From contig JBDSJC010000229.1 of the NCBI GenBank assembly GCA_039917655.1, positions 1 through 19,146 of the forward strand: DNA of 19,146 nucleotides, in the 5' to 3' direction. The stretch comes from PNKC01 sp039917655. GTDB taxonomy: Bacteria > Chloroflexota > Dehalococcoidia > Tepidiformales > Tepidiformaceae. Below the pieces are notes generated by a model. It saw nothing but the letters and a program-made list of their open reading frames with translations, made no database searches and was not told the origin of the DNA. Shown here piece by piece: positions 1-6,231 of the stretch. The position numbers and the translations under genes were made by a program. How positions within the stretch are numbered: the first letter of the stretch is position 1; each line of letters opens with the position of its first letter.

Positions 1-203
1 ATGTCTTCCACCCGGAAGTAGAGCGTGGGGAGCTGCTGAACGGCCTGGACGATCCCCATCGGCAACTTCGTGTTGCCGACATGCGCGTATTCAGACTCGC
101 GCGGCGACGCGTCGAACTGCCAACCAAAGAGCGAGCCGTAGAACGCCCGCGCCCGCGCCACATCCGCCACGCCAAGCGTCAGGTAACCGGGCTCGACGAC
201 CAT
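1..203 (-). CDS. VOC (glyoxalase-like) family protein, 3' part outside window
   Basis: The first 67 codons of a minus-strand gene are visible; it runs off the left edge. The N-terminus reads MVVEPGYLTLGVADVARARA followed by FYGSLFGWQF. This is the typical first beta-alpha unit of vicinal-oxygen-chelate proteins, where 'V.D...A..FY..LFGW' marks the first half-module. VOC proteins include glyoxalases, ring-cleaving dioxygenases and resistance proteins; the missing C-terminal half carries the remaining metal ligands, so the reaction cannot be named. The ATG at 203 is preceded by a GGAGGGG ribosome-binding site about 5 nt upstream, which supports the start. A RidA-family gene lies 21 nt upstream on the same strand, so the two are probably cotranscribed. 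The family is fairly sure, the function open. Confidence 0.75.
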   Translation of the reverse strand, partial: MVVEPGYLTLGVADVARARAFYGSLFGWQFDASPRESEYAHVGNTKLPMGIVQAVQQLPTLYFRVED

Positions 204-224
204 CCTCGCCCCTCCGTGGTGCGT

Positions 225-614
225 TCAGCCGATGACGGCGATGACCTCTACTTCGATCAACAGCCCCTCCATCGCCAGCCGGGTGACGCCAACGAGTGTG
301 CTGGCGGGCGGGCCGGCCGTGGGCAGGAACCCTTTCCGGACTTCGCGAATCGCTGCCAGCTTCGCGTCGTCCAGATCGACCACGTAGGTCACCATCTTGA
401 CCACGTCCGAAAACGTCGCGCCCGCCGCAGTCAGCGCCGCGCGCACGTTCAACAACACCTGTTGCGCCTGGCCCTTGATGTCGGTCCCGGCGATCTTGCC
501 GTTGGCGTCAAGGGCGATCTGGCCGGCGACGTAGACAGTGGTGCCGCTGGCGACCACCACGTGGCTGTAGCCACGCGCGGGCGAGACGCCCTGGGGGAGT
601 GGGTATTCTTTCAT
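225..614 (-). CDS. RidA (YjgF/YER057c/UK114) family protein lacking the catalytic Arg
   Basis: A 129-residue protein of normal length for the RidA family, small trimeric cytosolic proteins. Archetypal RidA hydrolyses reactive enamine/imine intermediates from PLP-dependent dehydratases. Visible family features are GTTVYVAGQIALDANGKI (24-41), the central helix QAQQVLLNVRAALTAAG (49-65), and the C-terminal TRLAMEGLLIEVEVIAV. Canonical RidA has PARS with Arg105 binding the substrate carboxylate; here the same position reads PAST, with Ser105. By family knowledge, members lacking this Arg fall in the other Rid subgroups and are generally not imine deaminases, so a RidA-type activity should not be assumed. 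The ATG at 614 has a strong GGAGGTGA ribosome-binding site. It sits between a CoxG-like gene (72 nt upstream) and a VOC gene (21 nt downstream). Confidence 0.9.
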   Translation of the reverse strand: MKEYPLPQGVSPARGYSHVVVASGTTVYVAGQIALDANGKIAGTDIKGQAQQVLLNVRAALTAAGATFSDVVKMVTYVVDLDDAKLAAIREVRKGFLPTAGPPASTLVGVTRLAMEGLLIEVEVIAVIG

Positions 615-686
615 CGAGTCACCTCCGTGTGTTGAAGGAGCATAGCGGAGGGAGCGGCGACGGGTGCACTTCGGCTCTGACGCCGC

Positions 687-1142
687 TTAGACCGAACGCT
701 GCTCGACCAAACGCTCCATCGACTTAAAGAACTGGCCAGCCATGATCTTGGCCGTCCCCGCCAACAGAGGGCTGCCGAGGCGCGCAAGCCCGCCCTGGGC
801 CTTCATCTCCGCCACGTAGCTGACGAGGGTGCCGGTCGGAATCTCGCTGAGCGCTACACGCACATCGCCCTGAGCGCTTCCGGGCGTCCCGTCGCCGGCG
901 GTCACAAGGCGGTAGGATTCCGGCTGGGATGCGTCTACGACAGTGACTGTCCCGCTGTAGGTGCCCTTCATCGGGGCGATGCCGACGCGCACGGTCATTC
1001 TGTACGAACCCGTCGCCAGCTCGTCCAGCTTTTCGCAGCCGGGGATGCACGCTTTCAGCGCTGCCGGGTCCATCAGCATCTCCCAGACCAACTGGCGCGA
1101 CGCCCTGAAGCGCTGCTCCCCCGAAACATCCATCGCTGGCAT
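687..1142 (-). CDS. CoxG-family SRPBCC protein (carbon monoxide dehydrogenase subunit G-like)
   Basis: A 151-residue START/SRPBCC-fold protein from the chosen ATG. The N-terminal signature MDVSGEQRFRASRQLVWEML, followed by DPAALKACIPGCEKL, is diagnostic of the CoxG/CO-dehydrogenase-subunit-G family; the strand GTYSGTVTVVD follows, and the C-terminal half has LVSYVAEMKAQGGLARLG. CoxG proteins form a hydrophobic-ligand-binding helix-grip fold and are linked to aerobic molybdenum hydroxylases; recent work on mycobacterial CoxG connects it to membrane or quinone delivery. No cox structural genes are in view, so a CO-related role is not supported. The frame is open upstream to 1340, but the family start is at 1133-1142; I chose 1142 because a GGCGGA stretch precedes it by 9 nt. 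A start at 1181 would add an odd MKAYPLP leader. The gene is divergent from the SCP2-like gene at 1270. Confidence 0.82.
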   Translation of the reverse strand: MPAMDVSGEQRFRASRQLVWEMLMDPAALKACIPGCEKLDELATGSYRMTVRVGIAPMKGTYSGTVTVVDASQPESYRLVTAGDGTPGSAQGDVRVALSEIPTGTLVSYVAEMKAQGGLARLGSPLLAGTAKIMAGQFFKSMERLVEQRSV

Positions 1143-1269
1143 GGTAGCGGTTCCGCCACCTGGAAGTGGGTACGCCTTCATCGGCGCGGCGCGGCGTTTG
1201 TCGCGCGTCCGAGGGCACGATAGACTCGGCGGACGAATCAACGGTCGCCTCGCGACCCGGAGGTATCCC

Positions 1270-1701
1270 ATGCCCAACTTCCCTTCTGTCGAATGGTTCC
1301 AGGCCGCAGCGGATCTGCTTAACAAATCCGACAGCTTCAAGCGCCTCGGTACAACTGACTGCGAGATGGGCGTCCAGGTCGGCGACCAGTTCTACGAGAT
1401 CGATTTCGAAGCGTTCGAAATCACCAAGGTCAGCTATATCGACGCCGCGCGCGCCGCAGAACTCGATTTCACGCTCGTCCAGACCCCCGAGGCCTGGCAG
1501 GCGATGCTCGACGACATCAAGACGAACGGCCGCGCCACGCACAACTTCACGCTCAACTCGCTGGACCTGCGCAGCACCGAAGAGCTGGCGCGCGGCAAGG
1601 ACTATCATCGCCGCGACGCCTTCTACCGCTTCAACCAGACGTTCCAGGAGTACTTCGACAACGCAGCGAAGATTGAGACGACGTTCCCCGCGCGGGTCTA
1701 A
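1270..1701 (+). CDS. SCP2-like (sterol-carrier-type) protein, paralog 1
   Basis: A 143-residue cytosolic protein with no signal peptide or membrane segment. The first 80 residues follow the SCP2-like pattern: FPSVEWFQ, an Asn/Asp-rich helix with a following F (NKSDSFKRL), a strand pair ending VQVGDQFYEIDF, then the 'D..L..T.E.W..ML' segment (66-80: DFTLVQTPEAWQAML). SCP2-like domains bind lipids or other hydrophobic molecules. A tail conserved with the second copy at 13853-14296 follows: NFTLNSLDL and HRRDAFYRFNQTFQEYFD (113-130). The ATG at 1270 has GGAGG at 1259-1263, and a TAGACT hexamer at 1221-1226 could be its -10 box. The HigB gene begins 10 nt after the stop. The SCP2 assignment rests on pattern resemblance only; the ligand is unknown. 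Confidence 0.72.
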   Translation: MPNFPSVEWFQAAADLLNKSDSFKRLGTTDCEMGVQVGDQFYEIDFEAFEITKVSYIDAARAAELDFTLVQTPEAWQAMLDDIKTNGRATHNFTLNSLDLRSTEELARGKDYHRRDAFYRFNQTFQEYFDNAAKIETTFPARV

Positions 1702-1711
1702 GGGGCGTCCG

Positions 1712-2002
1712 CTGAAACTCGTTTTCGCCACTCGCCGGCTCGAAGCCTGTGCCTTGCGTACCAGCGAAGCGACCCGTGCTTGGGGACCAGTGGTGGGACG
1801 CCGCTATGTGCAACGAATCCAACTCCTCAAGGCACTCGACTTGGCGAGTATCCAGAGTTCCGCGACCCTTCGCGCGCATCCCCTCCGGGGCGCAATGGCT
1901 CCGCGGTGGGCGTTGACGTTGCACGATAGATGGCGCATCGAATGCACCTTCGAGGGTGATACGCTACGTGTCGAGGAGGTCTCGAATCACTCTGGCGACT
2001 GA
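1712..2002 (+). CDS. higB: HigB/RelE-superfamily toxin (probable CTG start)
   Basis: A 96-residue protein of normal HigB length. It starts (M/L)KLVFATRRLE, continues with EATRAWGPVVGRRYVQRIQL and an alpha-beta core with LRAHPLRG and PRWALTLHDRWRI, and ends FEGDTLRVEEVSNHSGD. This matches the RelE/HigB toxin pattern of a basic helix with K/R-rich strands and a 'W...RI.F' strand. Such toxins are ribosome-dependent mRNA interferases neutralised by the HigA antitoxin, encoded directly downstream as is usual for HigBA (toxin first). No ATG, GTG or TTG lies near the family N-terminus. CTG at 1712, preceded by AAGGGG (1700-1705, 6 nt upstream) that overlaps the preceding stop codon, is the best start. 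A non-AUG start would keep toxin levels low; this is an inference. Activity is untested. Confidence 0.72.
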   Translation: MKLVFATRRLEACALRTSEATRAWGPVVGRRYVQRIQLLKALDLASIQSSATLRAHPLRGAMAPRWALTLHDRWRIECTFEGDTLRVEEVSNHSGD

Positions 2003-2279
2003 TGCGGATCGGGAACAGTACTCAAACCTGCCATATCACCCCGGTGAGTTCGCGGCGGAGGAGGCGGCTGCGCGGGGGCTTACCCCGGCCGAGCTAGCGG
2101 CGGCGATGGGGCGCCCTACCGACGAAGTGTTGGACCTGCTTGAATGCAAGATTCCCGTTTCACCGGTGATCGCCGCGGCGCTTGAGGCGGCCATGGAGGT
2201 CTCCGCCGAGTCGTGGCTTAACTTGCAAAAGGGTTACGACGAGACACTTGAGTTTAACCGGCGAGGGGCGACCGCCTAA
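1956..2279 (+). CDS. higA: HigA-type antitoxin, XRE-like HTH
   Basis: An antitoxin of the HigA type: YHPGEFAAEEAAARGLTPAE corresponds to the family's 'HPGE.L.EE...GLS..E' entry into a Cro/XRE helix-turn-helix (LTPAELAAAMGRPTDEVLDL), followed by the typical C-terminal SAESWLNLQKGYDE. It should bind HigB and repress the shared promoter through the HTH. The frame opens at GTG 1956, also with GTG at 1968, inside the toxin gene. A very strong GAGGAGGT at 1973-1980, however, points to initiation further in, at ATC 1986 (5 nt away) or CTG 1992 (11 nt away), which also matches the usual antitoxin length of about 95 residues. I list the longest canonical start because a non-AUG start cannot be proven from sequence. 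It overlaps the toxin stop at 2000-2002, implying coupled translation. Confidence 0.82.
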   Translation: MIRYVSRRSRITLATDADREQYSNLPYHPGEFAAEEAAARGLTPAELAAAMGRPTDEVLDLLECKIPVSPVIAAALEAAMEVSAESWLNLQKGYDETLEFNRRGATA

Positions 2280-2338
2280 GTCTTCCACCCTGGGATCCCG
2301 CGCTCAGCGCCTGGCCCCGCGGTCGCTTCGCCAACACC

Positions 2339-2836
2339 TTACCCCTCGCCTCCATAGCCCGCGGCGGCGGCGTACTGCCAGCCATCGAGGTCTGGCGTTG
2401 CGATGCCGAAGTGCGCCAGCGTCAGCTTCACCTCCGTCCGATGTTCTCCGCCGTGCTCCACCGCGTGAACGAGGAAGAAGCTCTTGGGATAGCGGTGACC
2501 CCTGCCCATGAACGGCAGCGTTACTTCGCTGTCCGTATCGAGAGCCTCCGCGATCGCAACGAGGGCATCGGCCGAGGTTGTCGCGGCCTCAGCCAGAGCG
2601 TCGAAGCCGGGCCAGGGGCTCGCACGGTTGAGTTCACCTTCGGCCGGACGTCCCGCGCTGCGCAGGGCGAACGTTTGCTGACTCCCGATCAAGTGCAGCA
2701 GCAGTTCGCGGACTGATCCCGAGGCCGCTGGCAGCCGATAGTCGAGCGCTTCCTCGGGCAGCGAACGGCAGGCCTCAAGCAACCTGAGCGTCGCCCAGCG
2801 GTTGTAGCGCAGCATTTCAGCCAGCGGATGGTTCAC
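2339..2836 (-). CDS. DinB-family (DinB/YfiT four-helix) putative metal-dependent protein
   Basis: A 165-residue protein. The N-terminus MNHPLAEMLRYNRWATLRLL is the classic DinB-family first helix (L..M..YN.WA...LL). Three putative metal-binding His fit the family pattern: H48 in LLLHLIGSQQ, then H128 and H132 in VEHGGEHRTEV (HxxxH). Family members are four-helix-bundle metalloproteins; some are thiol-dependent S-transferases (bacillithiol or mycothiol), many have no known reaction. The GTG start at 2836 was chosen because its GTG overlaps the TGA of the upstream gene (GTGA), a typical translational-coupling arrangement, and because it matches the family N-terminus exactly. No separate Shine-Dalgarno is visible. 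It ends about 60 nt from the convergent HigA gene. Substrate unknown. Confidence 0.85.
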   Translation of the reverse strand: MNHPLAEMLRYNRWATLRLLEACRSLPEEALDYRLPAASGSVRELLLHLIGSQQTFALRSAGRPAEGELNRASPWPGFDALAEAATTSADALVAIAEALDTDSEVTLPFMGRGHRYPKSFFLVHAVEHGGEHRTEVKLTLAHFGIATPDLDGWQYAAAAGYGGEG

Positions 2837-3303
2837 CTGCTGGAACTCGCGGCGACGGGCGTGTGAGAGCCTTCGTACAGGATCGGACCGAGCACCTGTA
2901 GCGCCTTGCAAAGCTCGGCGCCGACTTCGCGCCCGAGGTCCGTCGTCAGCTTCGTGAACTTGAAGACGCGGTGCAACCTCCGCCACGAAGCTGTCCATTC
3001 CTCCAGCTCCCACCCCGGTCCCAGCGCAGCCATCAGTTCGCACGCGCGTTCGGAGAGCCGGAACGCCCAGATGTCGTTCTGTTCAACGCGCCCTTCGAAA
3101 TGCACTCCGAGTTCGATCTGCCGCCGTCCGAGGCTGGTGTTGATCTCGAAATGGTTCTGCGGTTCTCCGTAGTTGAGCTGCAAGATCGTCCACATCACCT
3201 TGCGCTCGAGCTTCCGGAAGCCTTCAGGCAGCCCCGCCAGCGCCTGGTCCTCGCAGAAGAAGACAAACTCCCGGACCTTCAGACTCCCACTTCGTGTTGG
3301 CAT
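2833..3303 (-). CDS. Conserved-looking protein of unknown function, coupled to DinB gene
   Basis: A 156-residue soluble protein that I do not recognise. It has an aromatic N-terminal strand (VREFVFFCED), a charged helix with GFRKLERKVMWTILQLNYG, a strand pair around HFEINTSLGRRQIELGVHFE (residues 51-70), and a Trp-rich stretch WELEEWTASWRRLH. There is no signal peptide, membrane helix or obvious catalytic motif. The start at 3303 is supported by a TAGAAT hexamer (3315-3310 on the minus strand) exactly 6 nt upstream of the ATG, the leaderless pattern seen elsewhere in this window. Its stop overlaps the GTG of the DinB gene by the GTGA arrangement, so the two proteins are very probably made from one transcript in linked amounts. 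The gene is likely real, but no function is proposed. Confidence 0.72.
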   Translation of the reverse strand: MPTRSGSLKVREFVFFCEDQALAGLPEGFRKLERKVMWTILQLNYGEPQNHFEINTSLGRRQIELGVHFEGRVEQNDIWAFRLSERACELMAALGPGWELEEWTASWRRLHRVFKFTKLTTDLGREVGAELCKALQVLGPILYEGSHTPVAASSSR

Positions 3304-3309
3304 GCCCGC

Positions 3310-3315
3310 ATTCTA
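3310..3315 (-). promoter_or_regulatory. Putative leaderless -10 box (TAGAAT) for the unknown/DinB pair
   Basis: Read on the minus strand, TAGAAT lies 6 nt before the ATG at 3303. It matches the TANNNT-N6/7-start arrangement found before seven other genes here. No convincing -35 is visible. Confidence 0.5.
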
Positions 3316-3354
3316 GATCGAGCGGGGCGGACGCTGCCTCCCTTGGCCGTGCGT

Positions 3355-3428
3355 CCTGAGCCCGCGGAAGGCCGGACGGCGCTGCGCTACGAAAGGCCAG
3401 GTTTGCGCGGCCCTTCGACAGGCTCAGG
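3355..3428. repeat. REP-like inverted repeat upstream of folC
   Basis: A 17-bp motif CCTGAGCCCGCGGAAGG (3355-3371) recurs on the opposite strand as CCTGAGCCTGTCGAAGG (complement of 3412-3428), with 14 of 17 positions identical and 40 nt between the arms. The motif resembles the dispersed CCTGAGCCTGTCGAAGG-type intergenic palindromes found in many high-GC genomes. It sits in the 165-bp intergenic space between the divergent unknown/DinB pair and folC. The arms could pair in single-stranded DNA or RNA; I see no transposase nearby. Confidence 0.6.
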
Positions 3429-3456
3429 GTGAACGGCCCGCGAGACCCGTTGGCCC

Positions 3457-3462
3457 TAGAAT
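3457..3462 (+). promoter_or_regulatory. Putative leaderless -10 box (TAGAAT) for folC
   Basis: TAGAAT is followed by 6 nt (ggcgcc) and then the GTG start of folC. No Shine-Dalgarno is present, which is consistent with transcription beginning at or near the start codon. Confidence 0.5.
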
Positions 3463-3468
3463 GGCGCC

Positions 3469-4809
3469 GTGGACTACGCGCAGGCCATTAAGTATCTGCT
3501 GTCACTGACCGATATGGAGCGGGGCTTCCAGGCTTCGGCCAATCCCACCATGTCCCTGGGGTCTGTACGGTCGCTGCTTTCGCGGCTAAACGACCCGCAC
3601 CTCGGCCGCGGCACGGTGCACGTCACCGGGTCGAAGGGTAAAGGCAGCACAGCCGCCATGATCGCCGGCATCCTCCTGCGCAACGAAGAGACTGTGGGCC
3701 TGTTCACGAGCCCTCATCTGCATTCGTTTACCGAGCGCATCGCTCTCGACGGAGATGCTATCTCACCGGAGGAGTTCGCTGCCGGACTGGAAGCGATCCA
3801 CAGCGCTGTGGAGGCCGAACGCGAGAGTGTGCACGGCAACGTCAGCACCTTCGGCGTCCTCACCGCGCTCTTTTTCTGGCTGGTACGGGCGCAGGCTCGC
3901 CGCATCGATTGGCAGGTGGTCGAAGTTGGCCTCGGCGGTTCGTATGACGCCACAAACGTCTTCGAAACGCCAGATGTTGTGGTTATCACACCGATTTCGC
4001 TCGAGCACACCACCATCCTCGGCAGCACGCCCGAGGCCATCGCCCGCGACAAGTCCGGCATCATCAAAGCCGGATGCACCTGCGTGCTCGCCCCGCAACG
4101 CGACCCTGCCGTCATTGCGGTAGTGCGCGAACGCTGCGACCTCGTCGGAGCGAGGCTCGTGCACGTTAGCGAACTGTACGAAGCGGGGCCGCTCGAACGC
4201 TACCCCTTTGGGCAATCGTTCGTTCTCCATGGCCCGCTCGGGACGCGCGAGATGCGCACACCGATGCTCGGCGAGCACCAGCTGCGTAACGCCGCCACCG
4301 CTGTCGCGGTTGCCGAAGCCCTGCGTGCCCGCGGCCACGCGATCTCGGAGGCGGCGATCGTGGACGGAATCGCGCACACTCGCATCCCTGGCCGCTTGGA
4401 GGTAATGGGCCAGAGGCCGCTCATCGTGGCCGATGGGGCACACAACGGGGAGAGCGCCGAGGCGCTGGCCAACGCCCTGAAGGAGTACTTTACGTGGCGG
4501 CGGCTCTTCCTCGTCATCGGCGCCACCGAGGATAAGGACGTGCGTGCGATGGGCTTCAAGCTCGCCCGGCTGGCCGAACTCATCGTCTGCACCGGCTTCA
4601 GCAACCCGCGGTCACGCGACCCGTACGACATCGTTCAGGAGATTGGCTTCCTCGGACCCGCCGCTGTCGCCGAGCCGACAGTTTCGGACGCCCTGCAGAC
4701 CGCGCTCTCACACGCCGAAGCGGAAGATGCCGTGTGCATCACGGGCTCGCTCTACGTGGTGGCGGAGGCGCGGGAGATCATCCTCGGCGAGAGCGTCCTG
4801 CGGCCGTGA
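3469..4809 (+). CDS. folC: Bifunctional dihydrofolate synthase / folylpolyglutamate synthase
   Basis: A 446-residue Mur-ligase-type enzyme that uses ATP to join glutamate to dihydropteroate and/or folates in the cytosol, making and retaining folate cofactors. Visible signatures: P-loop TGSKGKGSTAAMIAG (53-67), FTSPHLHSFTERI (79-91) of the folate-binding loop, EVGLGGSYDATNVF, the magnesium/ATP region ITPISLEHTTILGSTPEAIA then KSGIIK, and ADGAHNGES (about 320-328) at the start of the C-terminal Rossmann-like glutamate-binding domain. Length is normal for FolC. The GTG at 3469 is the only start that keeps the N-terminal MDYAQAIKYL helix; it has no Shine-Dalgarno but a TAGAAT box 6 nt upstream. 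It is convergent with fprA. A methylenetetrahydrofolate reductase-like gene (6821) gives a loose folate/C1 theme. Whether it has one or both activities cannot be told from sequence. Confidence 0.95.
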   Translation: MDYAQAIKYLLSLTDMERGFQASANPTMSLGSVRSLLSRLNDPHLGRGTVHVTGSKGKGSTAAMIAGILLRNEETVGLFTSPHLHSFTERIALDGDAISPEEFAAGLEAIHSAVEAERESVHGNVSTFGVLTALFFWLVRAQARRIDWQVVEVGLGGSYDATNVFETPDVVVITPISLEHTTILGSTPEAIARDKSGIIKAGCTCVLAPQRDPAVIAVVRERCDLVGARLVHVSELYEAGPLERYPFGQSFVLHGPLGTREMRTPMLGEHQLRNAATAVAVAEALRARGHAISEAAIVDGIAHTRIPGRLEVMGQRPLIVADGAHNGESAEALANALKEYFTWRRLFLVIGATEDKDVRAMGFKLARLAELIVCTGFSNPRSRDPYDIVQEIGFLGPAAVAEPTVSDALQTALSHAEAEDAVCITGSLYVVAEAREIILGESVLRP

Positions 4810-4845
4810 GAGGAGAGGGACCCGGACGGTTCGCGGCACCCCGCG

Positions 4846-6231
4846 CTACTTCCCGATCGCCGCGAGCATCTCTTCGACCGAGGTGAACTTGACGCGCGGC
4901 CGGCCTTGCGCCTCGCCTCGCTGGATCTCTATGCCGTCCAGCCTGCACCAATCGGCGAACGATACGCAGCGCGGCTGGCGAGCGAATATCAGGTCGGCCG
5001 CCACGTTTGCCTGCGGCTCCGCAGGTTCGAAGGTGCGCCCGGCACGGGCATCTTCCACCATCAGCGCCACAGTCTGCGCGGCATCCGGCTTGTTCGTGCC
5101 GATGACCCCTGACGGCCCACGTTTGATCCAGCCGGTGACATATTCGCCTGCAATTGCGCGGTTCGATTCGGAGTCCAGCACACGGCCATTCTCGTTCAAC
5201 ACCACGCCCCAGCGCTCGTTGAACGGCAACCCCGGCAGGGCAGCGCCGCGATACCCGACTGAGCGAAACACCAGGCCGACAGGCAGCTCTTCGAACTGAT
5301 CAATTGGGTTGGCGACGATGCTCCCCGCCTCGTTGCGTGAGAGTCTATTGCGGACCAGCCGGATCGAAGCGACCCGGCCGTTCGCGTCACCAGCCAACTC
5401 CACCGGTGAGACGAGAAATCGGAGCACGAGCTTGCGAGTCCGTCCCAGCGGCTCGCGATTGGTGTACGACTGGATGAGGTCGATTTTGCGTTTCAGCGCC
5501 CGGTCGTCGCTCGCCTCTACGAAGTCCCGGCTCACTGCGTCGAGTTCAGCCTCCGCGACGCTCACCACGATGTCGGCGTCCTCAAGCTCCCCCAATTCCT
5601 TGATCTCCGGGTTGGTAAACGCAGCCTGGGCGATGCCGCGCCTGCCGAGCAGGTGCACCTCTCGAACGCGGCTGTTAGTCAGCGCCTCGATCGCGTGGTC
5701 CGCCATGTCCGTACGCGCCAGCTCATCTGGTGAAAGGCAGAGGATACGCGCCACATCGATCGCGACATTGCCGACGCCCACGATCGCCACACGCTCGCAG
5801 GTCAGGTCGAACTGCAGGTGGCGATAATCGGGATGCCCGTTGTACCACGCGACGAATTCGGTGGCGGGGTGGCTGCCGGCAAGTTCTTCGCCGGGAATGC
5901 CCATGTGTTTGTCCGATTGGGCGCCGGTGGCGAAAAGCACCTGGTGGTAGTAGCGCTTCAAGTCCTCCAGCGTCAGGTCGCGGCCAAAGTCAACGAAGCC
6001 GAAAAAACGAAACCGCGGATGTGCGGCGATCTCGGCGAAGTTCCTGGTTACGGACTTTATCTTTTGGTGGTCCGGGGCGACCCCGGCGCGCACCAGGCCG
6101 TAAGGCGTCGGCAGCCGGTCGAACATATCGACTGAATATTCGAGGTCAGGCTGGCGGAGCAACTGGTCGGCGGCATAGAACGCGGACGGCCCGGCGCCGA
6201 TGATCGCTACGCGCAGGGCCCCTGGGTTCAA
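4846..6231 (-). CDS. fprA: FprA-type ferredoxin/adrenodoxin-NADP+ reductase (FAD)
   Basis: A 461-residue flavoprotein of the adrenodoxin-reductase/FprA type, which moves electrons between NADPH and ferredoxins. It has the FAD dinucleotide fold RVAIIGAGPSAFYAADQLL (7-25), the family segment PTPYGLVRAGVAPDHQKIKS (41-60), a second dinucleotide fold for NADP(H) RVAIVGVGNVAIDVARIL (147-164), and the C-terminal KRGPSGVIGTNKPDAAQT signature. The C-terminus EEMLAAIGK is typical. The start is TTG at 6231, whose last two bases overlap the TGA of the upstream CBS-domain gene (TTGA), so translation is probably coupled; no separate ribosome-binding site is visible. It could supply electrons to diiron enzymes such as the one at 15577-16617, but nothing here links them directly. 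Confidence 0.93.
   Translation of the reverse strand: MNPGALRVAIIGAGPSAFYAADQLLRQPDLEYSVDMFDRLPTPYGLVRAGVAPDHQKIKSVTRNFAEIAAHPRFRFFGFVDFGRDLTLEDLKRYYHQVLFATGAQSDKHMGIPGEELAGSHPATEFVAWYNGHPDYRHLQFDLTCERVAIVGVGNVAIDVARILCLSPDELARTDMADHAIEALTNSRVREVHLLGRRGIAQAAFTNPEIKELGELEDADIVVSVAEAELDAVSRDFVEASDDRALKRKIDLIQSYTNREPLGRTRKLVLRFLVSPVELAGDANGRVASIRLVRNRLSRNEAGSIVANPIDQFEELPVGLVFRSVGYRGAALPGLPFNERWGVVLNENGRVLDSESNRAIAGEYVTGWIKRGPSGVIGTNKPDAAQTVALMVEDARAGRTFEPAEPQANVAADLIFARQPRCVSFADWCRLDGIEIQRGEAQGRPRVKFTSVEEMLAAIGK

Noticed and set aside
724..1731. A 335-codon minus-strand frame across the CoxG and SCP2-like genes
   Set aside because: It covers two clear genes in other frames and has a low-complexity, Arg/Ala/Gly/Asp-rich translation without motifs.
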